From: Acinetobacter lwoffii
GTDB lineage: Bacteria > Pseudomonadota > Gammaproteobacteria > Pseudomonadales > Moraxellaceae
Reading direction: 5' to 3'
Length of the DNA: 64,000 bases
Assembly: GCF_019343495.1 (NCBI RefSeq)
Contig: NZ_CP072549.1
Location: 1,116,001 to 1,180,000 of the forward strand
Shown here: positions 49,946-59,343 of the stretch, in pieces
How the letters are laid out: every line of letters begins with the position of its first letter
How positions within the stretch are numbered: position 1 is the first letter of the stretch
Position numbers and translations under genes: made by a program
Notes under the pieces: model-generated
What the model was told of the DNA's origin: nothing
Databases searched by the model: none
The model's input: only the letters and a program-made list of their open reading frames with translations

Positions 49946-50947
49946 TTATTTTGTATTTTCATGAGCTAACTTTAGCCAATCACCTACAACATCCTTACTC
50001 AATGGTGTTCCTAGTCGGTCAAGCACACCCATTATTTCCTTATTGGAATTTCCATAAGGTTGAGTAATATCCAATCCGTTCAATTCACACAAGGCACTAA
50101 TTATTTTTGAAGCATTGTTAGCCGTTCTGGGGTGTAAAATATCAATCTCTTTTACAGGTTTTTCTTTTTGAAATAACTTTTTGATTAGCAAATCAATATC
50201 AGCTTTCAAAAACCCTTGCTGGAAAATTTCATCTGTATAAAAACTGCCAAATATGTCTTTTTCTTTTTTATCAGCCTTCCAATAAAACAAGTTATCACTA
50301 ATAAAAAATCTGCTTTCAGTTGGTATACAACTATCGTAAAAACCATCTCGGTAGTTTTTTATTTCTGCTTGAATAAGCCCTTTGATACTAAGCGAACTAT
50401 CTAAAAAATCATAAATACCACTTTTCACGGAAAATATATTTTCTTCATGAAATACTAATCCGACATTATCTTCATCTAACAATAGTATGCAGGAGGCTTT
50501 CTTAATTTTAATTAACCTATCTATAGAATCTTTTTTACTTAATAATTCTTTGTATTCTTCTTTTTCTTTGACTAGCTCATAGCACTTTCTGAGTGTATCT
50601 AATTTCAGCATTGGGTCTTTGCTATCATACTCTTTAGGAAAAACTTTCTTAAAAAACTTATAAGCTAGTAAATTTAATTGCTCATCAAAACTTTTTTGAG
50701 CATAAATAGTATTATCTTCTCTTTCCTCAAAATCCACCTCGATACTTTGATGTTCTTTTAGCTGTGTGTACTCATCAGCATTTATAAAAAAGCCTGCAAT
50801 TGCTTTGAAGTCAGTAATTGCCTTATATTTAATAGGAATTTCATTTTCTAAACAGTAGATTAAAAAGGTTCTTCTATCTATATTTAAATCAGTTTGTTTA
50901 TTAAAATAAGATATGGCCTGCTGTTTATTTAAAAATTCTAAATTCAA
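49946..50947 (-). CDS. Unknown 333-residue protein of the island (possible cargo)
   Basis: AT-rich, lysine- and glutamate-rich protein with no signal or membrane helix. I chose the TTG at 50947 because GGGAGG lies 8 bp upstream; a GTG at 50968 is the longer option. N-terminal 50 residues look like a HTH (YFNKQTDLNIDRRTFLIYCLENE). The middle (ASCILLLDEDNVGLVFHEEN) is not recognised. The C-terminal 60 residues (TANNASKIISALCELNGLDI...LGTPLSKDVVGDWLKLA) resemble the C-terminal regulatory segment seen in many phage/island unknowns. It lies alone between alpA and the integrase, the usual cargo spot. Confidence 0.7.
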   Translation of the reverse strand: MNLEFLNKQQAISYFNKQTDLNIDRRTFLIYCLENEIPIKYKAITDFKAIAGFFINADEYTQLKEHQSIEVDFEEREDNTIYAQKSFDEQLNLLAYKFFKKVFPKEYDSKDPMLKLDTLRKCYELVKEKEEYKELLSKKDSIDRLIKIKKASCILLLDEDNVGLVFHEENIFSVKSGIYDFLDSSLSIKGLIQAEIKNYRDGFYDSCIPTESRFFISDNLFYWKADKKEKDIFGSFYTDEIFQQGFLKADIDLLIKKLFQKEKPVKEIDILHPRTANNASKIISALCELNGLDITQPYGNSNKEIMGVLDRLGTPLSKDVVGDWLKLAHENTK

Positions 50948-51092
50948 AATCAATGCCTCCCACAGCACCCCAAAGGTAGCTAGGTAAACAAGTTGGGTAC
51001 TTGCTTGTCGGCTGGCCTGCCTATACCTAGCTGAATCAATATATCAAATAATTAAGTAATTGCTAGTTATTGAACGTCCTAGCTTGTCGTAC

Positions 51093-52283
51093 TCAAATAG
51101 ACTTTTTAAACAAGATAATATCGGGGTCATCTTCCTTATGTAGATGGTTGGCTAATTCTTCAATGTCGGGGTTGTAATAGGTATTAATTAAAATACTTAT
51201 GGTTTTATGGCCTGTAATTTTTGCCAGCACCTCTACTGGGAGCTTGGCATTTTTAACCATTCGTGAAATGGCTTCATGCCTTGTGTCATGGAAAGTTAAG
51301 TCATTAATTTTTAATTTACCTTTCACCACCTGGGTAAAGTATGCAGATAATCCACCTCCGCCTATTTCACCCTCAGCCACCTTATTTTTAAGCGTACAAA
51401 CGTCTATATCATCTATTCCCCTCATGTAGCTTAAAAGCTCAATAGCTCGCTTAGATAAGGGAACTTTTCGAGCTGCGCCGTTCTTTGTAAGCTCCAGCTC
51501 GACATGCTTGTCGTAAACGTCCGCCCACTTTAAGCCTGTTATCTCGCTTGCCCTCATTGCTGTTTCAATAGCAAATAAAAACGCCCATGCTGTTTGTTGT
51601 TTCTTAGTGATTGGCTGGGAACGTCCATCATATTTAAAAGCATCCAAGATTCTCTCTATCTCATCTTGTGAAATACGTCTGTTTCTACTCACTGACTGTT
51701 TCGGCTTGGCTACATCATCCAATGGGGAGCTGGTCATAATTCTTAGCTCTTGTCGTGCATATTTAAATACAGCACTTAATAAGCCCAAGTCCCTAGCTAC
51801 TGTCGCACTCTTTACCTTTTTTAATCGCTCATCCCTAAACTGAATCATGTCGAGTTGTCCCAGTTGGTTTACTGGCTTTTTCATCAATCTGGGAAATGAT
51901 TTTATATAGCTACTCAAAATAACGGTTTCCACACGTCCGCCCCTTTTATGTGGTGTGACTTTTTCAGCATAAAGCTGGATCAGGTCGGCAAAACTCATTT
52001 CTGATAAATCTTTTATCTTGTCCTGTCGTTTTTGCTCTGTCGGGTGGATGCCCTCGGATATTTGTTTTTTTATCTCGTCACGTCTTAAACGTGCATCTTT
52101 AGCATTGAGTACCTTTGGATACTCTCCCAGTGTGATTGTGTTCTTCTTCCCATCAAGCGTATAAAGCACCTTCCAAGTTTTGCGACCTGTCGGAGATACG
52201 AACAAGTAAAGCATCTCACTATCATTGATTTTCTGTAGCTTGGAGGTTGGCTTAATAGCATCAATTTGCAATTTAGACAGCAT
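51093..52283 (-). CDS. int: Tyrosine-type integrase
   Basis: 396 residues. N-terminal arm-binding DUF4102-like domain (MLSKLQIDAIKP...ITLGEYPKVLNAKDAR), core-binding domain, then the catalytic domain with Arg in ETAMRASEI (about 241), HDTRHEAIS (His/Arg, about 330-333), GHKTISI (His, about 358) and the nucleophile Tyr in INTYYNP (about 367). It lies 190 bp from the proB-side att site, typical for P4/CP4-57-type integrases, although here the target is a protein gene rather than a tRNA gene. Confidence 0.95.
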   Translation of the reverse strand: MLSKLQIDAIKPTSKLQKINDSEMLYLFVSPTGRKTWKVLYTLDGKKNTITLGEYPKVLNAKDARLRRDEIKKQISEGIHPTEQKRQDKIKDLSEMSFADLIQLYAEKVTPHKRGGRVETVILSSYIKSFPRLMKKPVNQLGQLDMIQFRDERLKKVKSATVARDLGLLSAVFKYARQELRIMTSSPLDDVAKPKQSVSRNRRISQDEIERILDAFKYDGRSQPITKKQQTAWAFLFAIETAMRASEITGLKWADVYDKHVELELTKNGAARKVPLSKRAIELLSYMRGIDDIDVCTLKNKVAEGEIGGGGLSAYFTQVVKGKLKINDLTFHDTRHEAISRMVKNAKLPVEVLAKITGHKTISILINTYYNPDIEELANHLHKEDDPDIILFKKSI

Positions 52284-52343
52284 TATTATTTCCTCAATAA
52301 TTCATACAATTAAGAGGCTTTAGAATTTATGGCGATTAATTTT

Positions 52344-52381
52344 TTTAACCTCCCATTTAACCTCCGTTTAACCTCCCATCG
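52344..52381 (+). repeat. Integrase arm-type repeats, right end
   Basis: Three TTTAACCTCC units (52344, 52356, 52367), the first two identical to 42883-42904. They lie between the integrase start and the att core. Confidence 0.75.
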
Positions 52382-52475
52382 TAGTCTATTGCATGTTATT
52401 GCATCACACAAGAAAAAGGCTCAATCCCTTACAGAATCAAGCCTTCACGTTATGTTAGGTTATGGTAGGTTTTTG

Positions 52476-53609
52476 CTAATATATTGCCATATGATTGCGA
52501 TGAATCATTTCCAGCGAACGCGCTTCACCTAACACCTGATGCACTTTATCTGATGCCAGACCACGAACGATATCTGCTGAACGCGAACTGAAATTGACAC
52601 GCCCTACAGCAATACGGTGACCTTGTGTATCGACACATTCCACCACATCACCGCGTTCGAAATGACCCTCAACCGCTTTCACCCCTACAGGCAACAAGCT
52701 GCGATGATTGTCTTTAATGGCTTTCACTGCACCATCATCAATCACCAAACGACCTGCGGTTTGCAAGTGAGCCGCCAACCATTGCTGATGCGCTGTCATC
52801 CGGTCTTTGTCAGTGACAAATAAGGTGCCTAACAATTCGCCAGACATTAGACGTGATAGAACACCATCACTATCACCACTTGCAATTAAGGTCGGACAGC
52901 CCGACTTTGCAGCCAGACGTGCAGCACGAACTTTGGTCAGCATGCCACCACGACCAAATTTACCGCCTCCACCGGCCATATCAAACAGACTTTCATCCAT
53001 CGCACGTACGGTATGGAACAGTTTGGCATCTGGATTAGACCGTGGGTCTGAGTCAAACATCCCTTCCTGATCCGTTAAGATAATCAGAAGGTCTGCATGA
53101 ACCTGACCTGCGACCATGGCCGCAAGCGTGTCGTTGTCACCAAAGCGAATTTCGTCAGTCGAAACCGTGTCATTTTCATTGATCACCGGAATCACGCGCC
53201 AATCAATCAGGTTCTGCAAGGCATCACATGAGTTGAGGTAGCGACGACGATCTGCCAGATCATCATGGGTTAACAATACTTGCGCAGTTCGAATCTGATG
53301 CTTCTCAAGTACGCTTGACCAAGTATGAATCAGGCCCATCTGACCGATGGCAGCACAAGCCTGAAGACTGGGTAGATCGGTGGGTCGATTCTCAAGTTTC
53401 ATTCGAACCATACCTTCAGCCACAGCACCGGAAGACACCAGAATAATCTCGTGTCCTGCATTGTGTAGATCTGCGATTTGTCCCGCCCAATGCGAGATAG
53501 CATCTAAATCTAAACCTTGTCCGTTTGCTGTGAGTAAAGATGATCCGATTTTAACAACGATTCGTTTACAACCCTTGAGCTGACGCTGCCCATCTACCAC
53601 TTCTATCAT
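52476..53609 (-). CDS. proB: Glutamate 5-kinase, C-terminus supplied by the integrated element
   Basis: 377 residues. First step of proline synthesis: phosphorylation of glutamate. Amino-acid-kinase domain with [18 protein letters not shown] and [15 protein letters not shown], then a PUA domain (about 280-370). The last codons (M-A-I-Y) come from the element rather than the original chromosome (see orphan end at 42804-42828), and the amino-acid sequence is preserved. It lies 27 bp downstream of obgE. Confidence 0.96.
   Translation of the reverse strand: MIEVVDGQRQLKGCKRIVVKIGSSLLTANGQGLDLDAISHWAGQIADLHNAGHEIILVSSGAVAEGMVRMKLENRPTDLPSLQACAAIGQMGLIHTWSSVLEKHQIRTAQVLLTHDDLADRRRYLNSCDALQNLIDWRVIPVINENDTVSTDEIRFGDNDTLAAMVAGQVHADLLIILTDQEGMFDSDPRSNPDAKLFHTVRAMDESLFDMAGGGGKFGRGGMLTKVRAARLAAKSGCPTLIASGDSDGVLSRLMSGELLGTLFVTDKDRMTAHQQWLAAHLQTAGRLVIDDGAVKAIKDNHRSLLPVGVKAVEGHFERGDVVECVDTQGHRIAVGRVNFSSRSADIVRGLASDKVHQVLGEARSLEMIHRNHMAIY
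52486..52501 (+). repeat. attR core within the proB 3' end
   Basis: GCCATATGATTGCGAT, repeated at 42813-42828. From here to the stop at 52476 the proB codons are provided by the element. Confidence 0.88.
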
Positions 53610-53636
53610 CTTATCCTCAGACTCTTCTCTCAGAGA

Positions 53637-54854
53637 TTAGCGTACGTAGTACACTTCCACATCACTATCATCATCGCCATCTTCATCATCTTCGTCATCG
53701 CCTAGAATACCGGCAAGACGTTGCTGACGACGCATCTCACGATACGCTTCTTTTGCAGCGATGGTTTGTTCACGTGTTTCAGCTTCAAGCTGATCACGGA
53801 ATGCTTTCATTTCTGCTGCATATTCTTGATCTTCAGCTTCGCGTTCACGTTGCTCTTCGATCTGATCCATCAGGTAGTAAACCACGTCTTTGGTGCCTTC
53901 AGCAGTTAAGCCAGAAGTTTCAAAAACCGGGCCTTCCCACTGCAATTCTTCAAGAATATGGGTGCACCATTCTTCACGTGTTTCTTCAGCCAACTGATCG
54001 ACTTTGTTCAGCACCAATACGATCGGCAGTTTTGAAAGCGTTGGGGAGAAGTTTTCTAACTCTTTCATAATTGCTTTGGCATTGTGTGCCGGGTCTGAGC
54101 CATCAATCGGTTGTACGTCAACGATGTGCAACAAGATACGGGTACGCGCCAAGTGCTTCAGGAAGCGAATCCCAAGACCTGCACCTTCAGATGCACCTTC
54201 GATCAGGCCTGGAATATCCGCCATCACGAATGAACGGTGACTGTCAGCATCGACCACACCCAGGTTTGGCACCATGGTGGTAAATGGATAATCTGCAACT
54301 TTTGGTTTTGCCGCTGATACAGCACGAATAAAGGTTGATTTACCCGCATTTGGCATACCCAGCAAGCCGACATCTGCCAGAACTTTAAGCTCTAGACGGA
54401 TTTCACGGAATTCGCCTTTTTGACCATGCGTACACTTACGTGGTGAACGGTTGGTCGATGATTTAAAGTGGGTATTACCTAAACCACCATCACCGCCTGC
54501 TGCAACTTTCACGCGTTGACCGTCTTCGATCAAGTCGCCAATAATGTCACCAGACTCTACATCTACAATTGTTGTTCCTACCGGAACTTTTAATACGGTA
54601 TCTTCACCGCCACGACCAGCACAGTTCGCCCCACGGCCATTTTTTGCTCGTTCTGCACGATATTTACGTGTATAACGATAATCAACTAGCGTACTGGTGT
54701 CGTCGTCAGCCTGAATATAAATGCTGCCGCCACGACCACCATCACCACCATCTGGACCACCAAATGGCACGAATTTTTCACGGCGAAAACTGGCTACGCC
54801 ATTGCCACCGTCGCCAGCCTCTACGGTAATGACTGCTTCATCAACAAAGCGCAT
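53637..54854 (-). CDS. obgE: Obg family GTPase
   Basis: 405 residues. Essential GTPase associated with ribosome assembly. Glycine-rich Obg fold at the N-terminus ([28 protein letters not shown]), G domain with P-loop GMPNAGKST (about 166), G3 DIPG and G4 NKVD (about 284). The acidic C-terminal tail ([15 protein letters not shown]) is typical of gamma-proteobacterial ObgE. Confidence 0.97.
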   Translation of the reverse strand: MRFVDEAVITVEAGDGGNGVASFRREKFVPFGGPDGGDGGRGGSIYIQADDDTSTLVDYRYTRKYRAERAKNGRGANCAGRGGEDTVLKVPVGTTIVDVESGDIIGDLIEDGQRVKVAAGGDGGLGNTHFKSSTNRSPRKCTHGQKGEFREIRLELKVLADVGLLGMPNAGKSTFIRAVSAAKPKVADYPFTTMVPNLGVVDADSHRSFVMADIPGLIEGASEGAGLGIRFLKHLARTRILLHIVDVQPIDGSDPAHNAKAIMKELENFSPTLSKLPIVLVLNKVDQLAEETREEWCTHILEELQWEGPVFETSGLTAEGTKDVVYYLMDQIEEQREREAEDQEYAAEMKAFRDQLEAETREQTIAAKEAYREMRRQQRLAGILGDDEDDEDGDDDSDVEVYYVR

Positions 54855-55261
54855 ATTGCCAATCCTCTAAAAACTTTAAAACCCCATATTCTGCCATATT
54901 TTAAAGAATTTCTCGAATAGAATTATGCAGCAATCCCATAAATCTTAGTTAGTCGTTTTCTCACCGAGCCTATTTGATCTATTCAAGGCATAGATTTAGA
55001 AAAAAAATACTTAAAAGATTGAAAAGAAGTGGCAGGAAATGAAGTATTTTTACCTTAGTACCATCCCCTATTCTGGAAATTCTTTTTGTGAATTTCTTGA
55101 TGATTTTTAAAATAATTTATAGAGGAATAAATTTTCAAAAACCGTATTCACAAGAAAATATTCTGATGCGAATACCTTTTAAAATCTGTATTTTATATAC
55201 ACCAAGATAAGTTCAAATTTTGTATTTTCATAAACACTGCATTCCTGCCACTTAATGAAAA
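54855..55261. other. Intergenic region upstream of obgE
   Basis: 407 bp, AT-rich, no credible gene or RNA seen. It contains the obgE promoter and the end of the HxlR gene transcript. Confidence 0.5.
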
Positions 55262-55636
55262 CTATTTAATAATACTTTGTTTATGCTCTAAAATATCTGG
55301 CAGACTTTTTTCAATCCAGCCAATTAAATACATGATTTTTTCAGCCGCTTGTGAGCCAGTAATCGTCAATTGATATTCCACTTTTGGCGGCACCACCGGA
55401 TAAACCGTTCTCAAAATAAAACCATCTTGTTCTAGCATTTTTAAAGTCTGGGACAACATCTTTTCACTTACCCCTTCAATGCGTTGTTTCAGCTCACTAA
55501 AACGATGCACCCCTTCACTTAGGCAACGCAAAACCAAGACCGACCATTTATTGGCAAGGTGTTCCAATATTTCACGTGATGGACATTCAGTTGATAAAAC
55601 CTGACCTAATAATGGGCTGATTGCATAATTTGTCAT
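55262..55636 (-). CDS. HxlR-family transcriptional regulator
   Basis: 124 residues. The family signature is clear: CPSREILEHLANKWSVLVLRCLSEG, RFSELKQRIEGVSEKMLSQTLKMLEQDGFI, and the wing PPKVEYQLT. HxlR regulators respond to aldehydes, quinones or thiol stress, often via the N-terminal Cys (Cys18 here). They usually control a divergent oxidoreductase, but none is adjacent here. Confidence 0.92.
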   Translation of the reverse strand: MTNYAISPLLGQVLSTECPSREILEHLANKWSVLVLRCLSEGVHRFSELKQRIEGVSEKMLSQTLKMLEQDGFILRTVYPVVPPKVEYQLTITGSQAAEKIMYLIGWIEKSLPDILEHKQSIIK

Positions 55637-55661
55637 AACATTCTCACCATATTTTTATTAC

Positions 55662-55700
55662 TTACTCATTTTAATATACTTACTCTTTGTAAGTTATCAG
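55662..55700. promoter_or_regulatory. Candidate operator of the HxlR gene
   Basis: ACTTACT occurs twice (55662 and 55679), and the second copy pairs with GTAAGT (55690-55695) as ACTTACTctttGTAAGT, 26-60 bp upstream of the start. An autoregulatory site is plausible. Confidence 0.4.
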
Positions 55701-55763
55701 ATTAATATTTCACCAGCAAGCAGATTTCTTAATTCTTATTGGATTAGAAAAAAAGTTTAAAAT

Positions 55764-55795
55764 AAAAAAAGAGCCTCAAATGAGACTCTTTTTTT
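55764..55795 (-). terminator. Terminator of gap
   Basis: AGAGCCTCA/TGAGACTCT stem with one mismatch and a seven-U run on the minus strand, 13 bp past the gap stop. Confidence 0.85.
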
Positions 55796-55807
55796 GCTAA
55801 ATACTAA

Positions 55808-57265
55808 TTATGCATTAGTTTCAGCAGGAACTTTTGGATAGCTTACGCCGCCCATTTGTTCAGCAATACGCAATACCTGGCAGCTATAACCCACTTCGTT
55901 ATCGTACCAAACATAAGCAGTTAAACGGTTGCCTGAAGTGATTGTTGCTTGCGCATCAAATACACCTGCAGTGCGTGAACCGATAAAGTCAGAAGATACC
56001 ACTTCAGTCGAGTTGGTATAACCGATTTGACCTTGCAGGCTAGAACCGATTGAAATCTGACGAATGTATTCATTCACTTCATCACGATCAACGTCTTGAC
56101 CTAAAGTCAGGTTAAGAATCGCAAGAGATACGTTTGGTGTAGGTACACGTACAGAGTTACCTGTCAATTTACCTTGAAGAGCTGGAAGCGCTTTCGCTAC
56201 TGCTTTCGCTGCACCAGTTTCAGTAATGACCATGTTCAATGTTGCAGCACGACCACGACGGTCTGCTTTATGGTAGTTATCGATCAAGTTCTGGTCGTTC
56301 GTGAACGAGTGAACTGTTTCAACATGACCATTCAACACTGTGTATTTGTCATGCAATACTTTCAACGTAGGTGTAATGGCGTTAGTCGTACAGCTTGCAG
56401 CAGAGATGATTGTATCTTCATCAAGGATGTCCGCTTGGTTTACACCGTAAACCACGTTCTTCATGTCACCTTTACCAGGTGCAGTCAGAATCACACGAGC
56501 AGCACCCGGGCATTTAAGGTGTTGAGCAAGGCCTTCAGCGTCACGCCATTTACCCGTGTTGTCGATCACAAGTGCATTGTTGATACCGTATGCAGTGTAA
56601 TCTACTTCAGAAGGATTAGAAGCATAAATCACTTTGATGAAGTTACCGTTGGCAATGATTGCTTCGTTTTCTTCATCTACAGAAATTGTGCCTGCAAATG
56701 GACCGTGAATAGAGTCACGACGCAGTAAAGAAGCACGTTTTTCCAAATCACCATCAGATGATTTACGAACAACGATTGCTTTCAGGCTAAGACCACGACC
56801 CAGACCTGATTGACCAATCATCAAACGTGCCAGGATACGACCAATACGACCAAAACCATAAAGAACGACATCTTTATGTTCTACCGCAGCAGCATTGCCT
56901 TCGATCGATTTAACAGCGTCTGCAACAAATGCATCGATGTCGCCGCCTTTTGCTTTAAATTCAACAGCAAGTTTACCCAGATCAACTTCAGCAGAACCGA
57001 TGTTTTCTACTTTCACCAATGCTTCAAGAATTGGGAAAGTATCAACTACAGAAAGTTCAACGTCCAGTACGCGAGTACGGCGGTGTGCTTTCAAAATCTG
57101 AATCACAGAACGGTTAATTAAAGAGCGACCATAAACTGTAGCTACAATATTTTTTTCACGATATAACTGGCCAACAAGGGCAATCATACGTTCCGCAAGT
57201 TCTTCACGGTTTTTCCAGCGACCTTGGTGTTCTGCATGGAGGGCAACAATAGTGTCTTTGCTCAC
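55808..57265 (-). CDS. gap: Long-form glyceraldehyde-3-phosphate dehydrogenase
   Basis: 485 residues. The Rossmann fold begins only at VVLYGFGRIGRILARLM (about residue 134), after an N-terminal extension of about 125 residues (LVGQLYREKNIVATVYGRSLIN). This class of about 480 residues is known in Pseudomonas and other gamma-proteobacteria. The catalytic cysteine is in SAASCTTNAITP (about 301) and the His in the HSFTNDQN segment. Acinetobacter lacks a complete glycolysis, so a gluconeogenic role is likely (inference). Monocistronic. Confidence 0.93.
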   Translation of the reverse strand: MSKDTIVALHAEHQGRWKNREELAERMIALVGQLYREKNIVATVYGRSLINRSVIQILKAHRRTRVLDVELSVVDTFPILEALVKVENIGSAEVDLGKLAVEFKAKGGDIDAFVADAVKSIEGNAAAVEHKDVVLYGFGRIGRILARLMIGQSGLGRGLSLKAIVVRKSSDGDLEKRASLLRRDSIHGPFAGTISVDEENEAIIANGNFIKVIYASNPSEVDYTAYGINNALVIDNTGKWRDAEGLAQHLKCPGAARVILTAPGKGDMKNVVYGVNQADILDEDTIISAASCTTNAITPTLKVLHDKYTVLNGHVETVHSFTNDQNLIDNYHKADRRGRAATLNMVITETGAAKAVAKALPALQGKLTGNSVRVPTPNVSLAILNLTLGQDVDRDEVNEYIRQISIGSSLQGQIGYTNSTEVVSSDFIGSRTAGVFDAQATITSGNRLTAYVWYDNEVGYSCQVLRIAEQMGGVSYPKVPAETNA

Positions 57266-57516
57266 AGATACGTCCTCTAATTAATTGTAAATCTAAGCAT
57301 AAATTTCTAAACCCGACAATTGTAATGGAATTGGCCGCAAGTTTGAATCAAAAGCTCGTTGAGACGGGTAGTTTTTAACGTATATTCACTATAAATTTCA
57401 AAAATAGTTGTAATTAGCTGAATGATTTTGCATTCGAAAATGCTAAAGACCACTATTTTTCAGTACCTGGCACAAATTTGTTAAATGTTGTTTATTCATT
57501 CAATCTCTTTTTAATT

Positions 57517-58449
57517 TTAAGAGTTGAGCCGGTCCTGATAGTTTTCCAGATTTTTCTTAAGGGCTAATTGCTGTTTACGCTGCTTCAGCAAATGTAATAT
57601 TCCTTCCACAACCAGCAGTAAAACAGCCAGCCAGATTGGAATATAGGTCAACCATTCACCTGATTCCACGCGCTCGCCCAATGCCATCGAGGCAAAAGCC
57701 AGCAGTACCGGCTCCAGATAACTCAACAGTCCAAAGATGACAAAGGGCAAATATCGGCTAGCCAAAATATAACTACCCAAACCGAGCGCACTTAAAAAGC
57801 CTAATCCAAGAACTGCCAGGATCAAGTGGGAATGATTCAACATAAGCGGCATGGAATCGCTATAGATAAAGCCCAAATAAAATGCCACAGGCAAAATCAG
57901 AAATAGATCCCACCAGAATCCACCAAGATGATCGGTCGCAAATTTACGCCGCATAAAGAAATAAAGTGGATAAGCTAAAGCGACATAAACCGTTTCCCAT
58001 GCGATTGAACCGATCCGCCAGATTTCATGCCCTACCCCCAATACTGCCAAAGCAACGGCAACCATCTGGAATGATGACAATTTTTCTTTATAGAGCACAC
58101 AACCGACCAGCACCATCACCAGAGGCAGGAGAAAATAACCGAGCGAGACTTCGAGGCCACGACCATTGATGGGACCCCATAAAAATAACCACAATTGCGT
58201 GGTACACAACAATGAACTGATCATCAACCAGATCAAGAATGAAGGCTGTTGCAACACCCGTTTAAAAATACCGCTGATATGTTTCAGATCACCCGACCAC
58301 CACATGAAGGCTGTGAGGAATGGCAAGGTCGCCAGCATACGCCATGCAAAGGTCTGTTCACTATCTAAAGGCTGTAAAAAAGGCGTAAATACATACAGCA
58401 CTCCAAAAACCACAGAGGCCAAGACAGATAACGCGATGCCTTTATACAT
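57517..58449 (-). CDS. EamA/RarD-like transporter
   Basis: 310 residues with ten hydrophobic helices, matching the RarD branch of the DMT superfamily: GVLYVFTPFLQPLDSEQTFAWRM, WLFLWGPINGRGLEVSLGYFLLPLVMVL and FGLLSYLEPVLLAFASM. RarD proteins were named for chloramphenicol sensitivity; the true substrate is unknown. The 250 bp upstream of gap separate it from the next gene. Confidence 0.88.
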   Translation of the reverse strand: MYKGIALSVLASVVFGVLYVFTPFLQPLDSEQTFAWRMLATLPFLTAFMWWSGDLKHISGIFKRVLQQPSFLIWLMISSLLCTTQLWLFLWGPINGRGLEVSLGYFLLPLVMVLVGCVLYKEKLSSFQMVAVALAVLGVGHEIWRIGSIAWETVYVALAYPLYFFMRRKFATDHLGGFWWDLFLILPVAFYLGFIYSDSMPLMLNHSHLILAVLGLGFLSALGLGSYILASRYLPFVIFGLLSYLEPVLLAFASMALGERVESGEWLTYIPIWLAVLLLVVEGILHLLKQRKQQLALKKNLENYQDRLNS

Positions 58450-58570
58450 AGTTAAACTCTAATTTCATTCGCCGGCATTATAACGATTAGTACAATAGAA
58501 AGCTTGATGCTTCATCTATTTAAAATGTAGTTATCTCTCGATTTTAGATTGTCTTTCGACTCATAAAATA

Positions 58571-58593
58571 AAAAACCATGCCATAGCATGGTT
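58571..58593 (-). terminator. Terminator of the lipocalin gene
   Basis: AACCATGC/GCATGGTT stem with CATA loop and U-rich tail on the minus strand, 19 bp past the stop. Confidence 0.88.
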
Positions 58594-58611
58594 CCCATTA
58601 AGACGATCTTT

Positions 58612-59199
58612 TTATCTTTGAGTTTGTTTAGTATGAATTACATCACTCAGGTCATAACCGACAGACTGTGCATATTGTAAATATTCATTTACCACATTTT
58701 TATCCAATTGAGGATCACGTGAGAGTATCCACATATATTTGCGTTTAGGCTCACCAACCAGAACAGTTTGATAATTTTCATCCAGTTTTAAGACCCAATA
58801 ATCGCCACGAGCGACCGGAATCCAGCGAATAAAGTCTGGTAAGAAACTGACTTTTAGCTTGGTATTCTGCGGTGGATTTTGCACAAATGCCTCGCCCAAT
58901 GACTGGGTTTGTCCACCATCTTTTTTAATGCAGCGGTTATCCACCACGATATTGCCATTTTCATTTAAAGTATAAGTCGCTGTGACATCACGGTCACACT
59001 TGTTTTGAAAATATAAAGGTTTGCGCGCTACTTCGTACCATGTTCCCAGATAACGGTCCAGTTCAACTTTCTCAATGGTCGGTAATGGCTCGTCTTTCGC
59101 ATAAGCCATAGTAGCGGCGCCCAAACCGAGAAGAACCGCACTACCCACCGCAATTTTTGCCAGCTTTAATCCAGTACGTGAAGATTTTTGAGTTGTCAT
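58612..59199 (-). CDS. blc: Bacterial lipocalin (Blc-like)
   Basis: 195 residues. Lipocalin motif LDRYLGTWYEVARKP near residue 46, then TATYTLNENGNIVVDNRC, YWVLKLDENYQTVLVG and WILSRDPQLD. Binds lysophospholipids or other lipids. Unlike E. coli Blc it has a long N-terminal signal (about 35 residues, ending AYA) without a lipobox Cys, so it is probably a soluble periplasmic protein. Confidence 0.88.
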   Translation of the reverse strand: MTTQKSSRTGLKLAKIAVGSAVLLGLGAATMAYAKDEPLPTIEKVELDRYLGTWYEVARKPLYFQNKCDRDVTATYTLNENGNIVVDNRCIKKDGGQTQSLGEAFVQNPPQNTKLKVSFLPDFIRWIPVARGDYWVLKLDENYQTVLVGEPKRKYMWILSRDPQLDKNVVNEYLQYAQSVGYDLSDVIHTKQTQR

Positions 59200-59343
59200 A
59201 AAAATACCTATTGCATGTTCACAAAATATTTATTTAAAAATTTCTGTTCATACAATAGCTTTATCCAATTCCTAAATTTGTTACATTATGTTTGGTTTGT
59301 GATTGATTTTACGTCATTTAAATAAGATTTAATGCAACAACAA

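Larger units (their letters stand above)
42813..52501. mobile_element. 9.7-kb integrative element in the 3' end of proB
   Basis: Bounded by 16-bp direct repeats (42813-42828 and 52486-52501). An integrase gene lies next to the proB-side end. Arm-type repeats are at both inner edges, and the element supplies a replacement proB C-terminus. It encodes integrase, AlpA-like, HTH and Bro-N regulators, several unknowns, a DUF927 helicase and an SSB. No structural phage, conjugation, toxin-antitoxin or resistance genes were recognised. This fits a satellite-like or plasmid-like integrated replicon. Confidence 0.85.
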
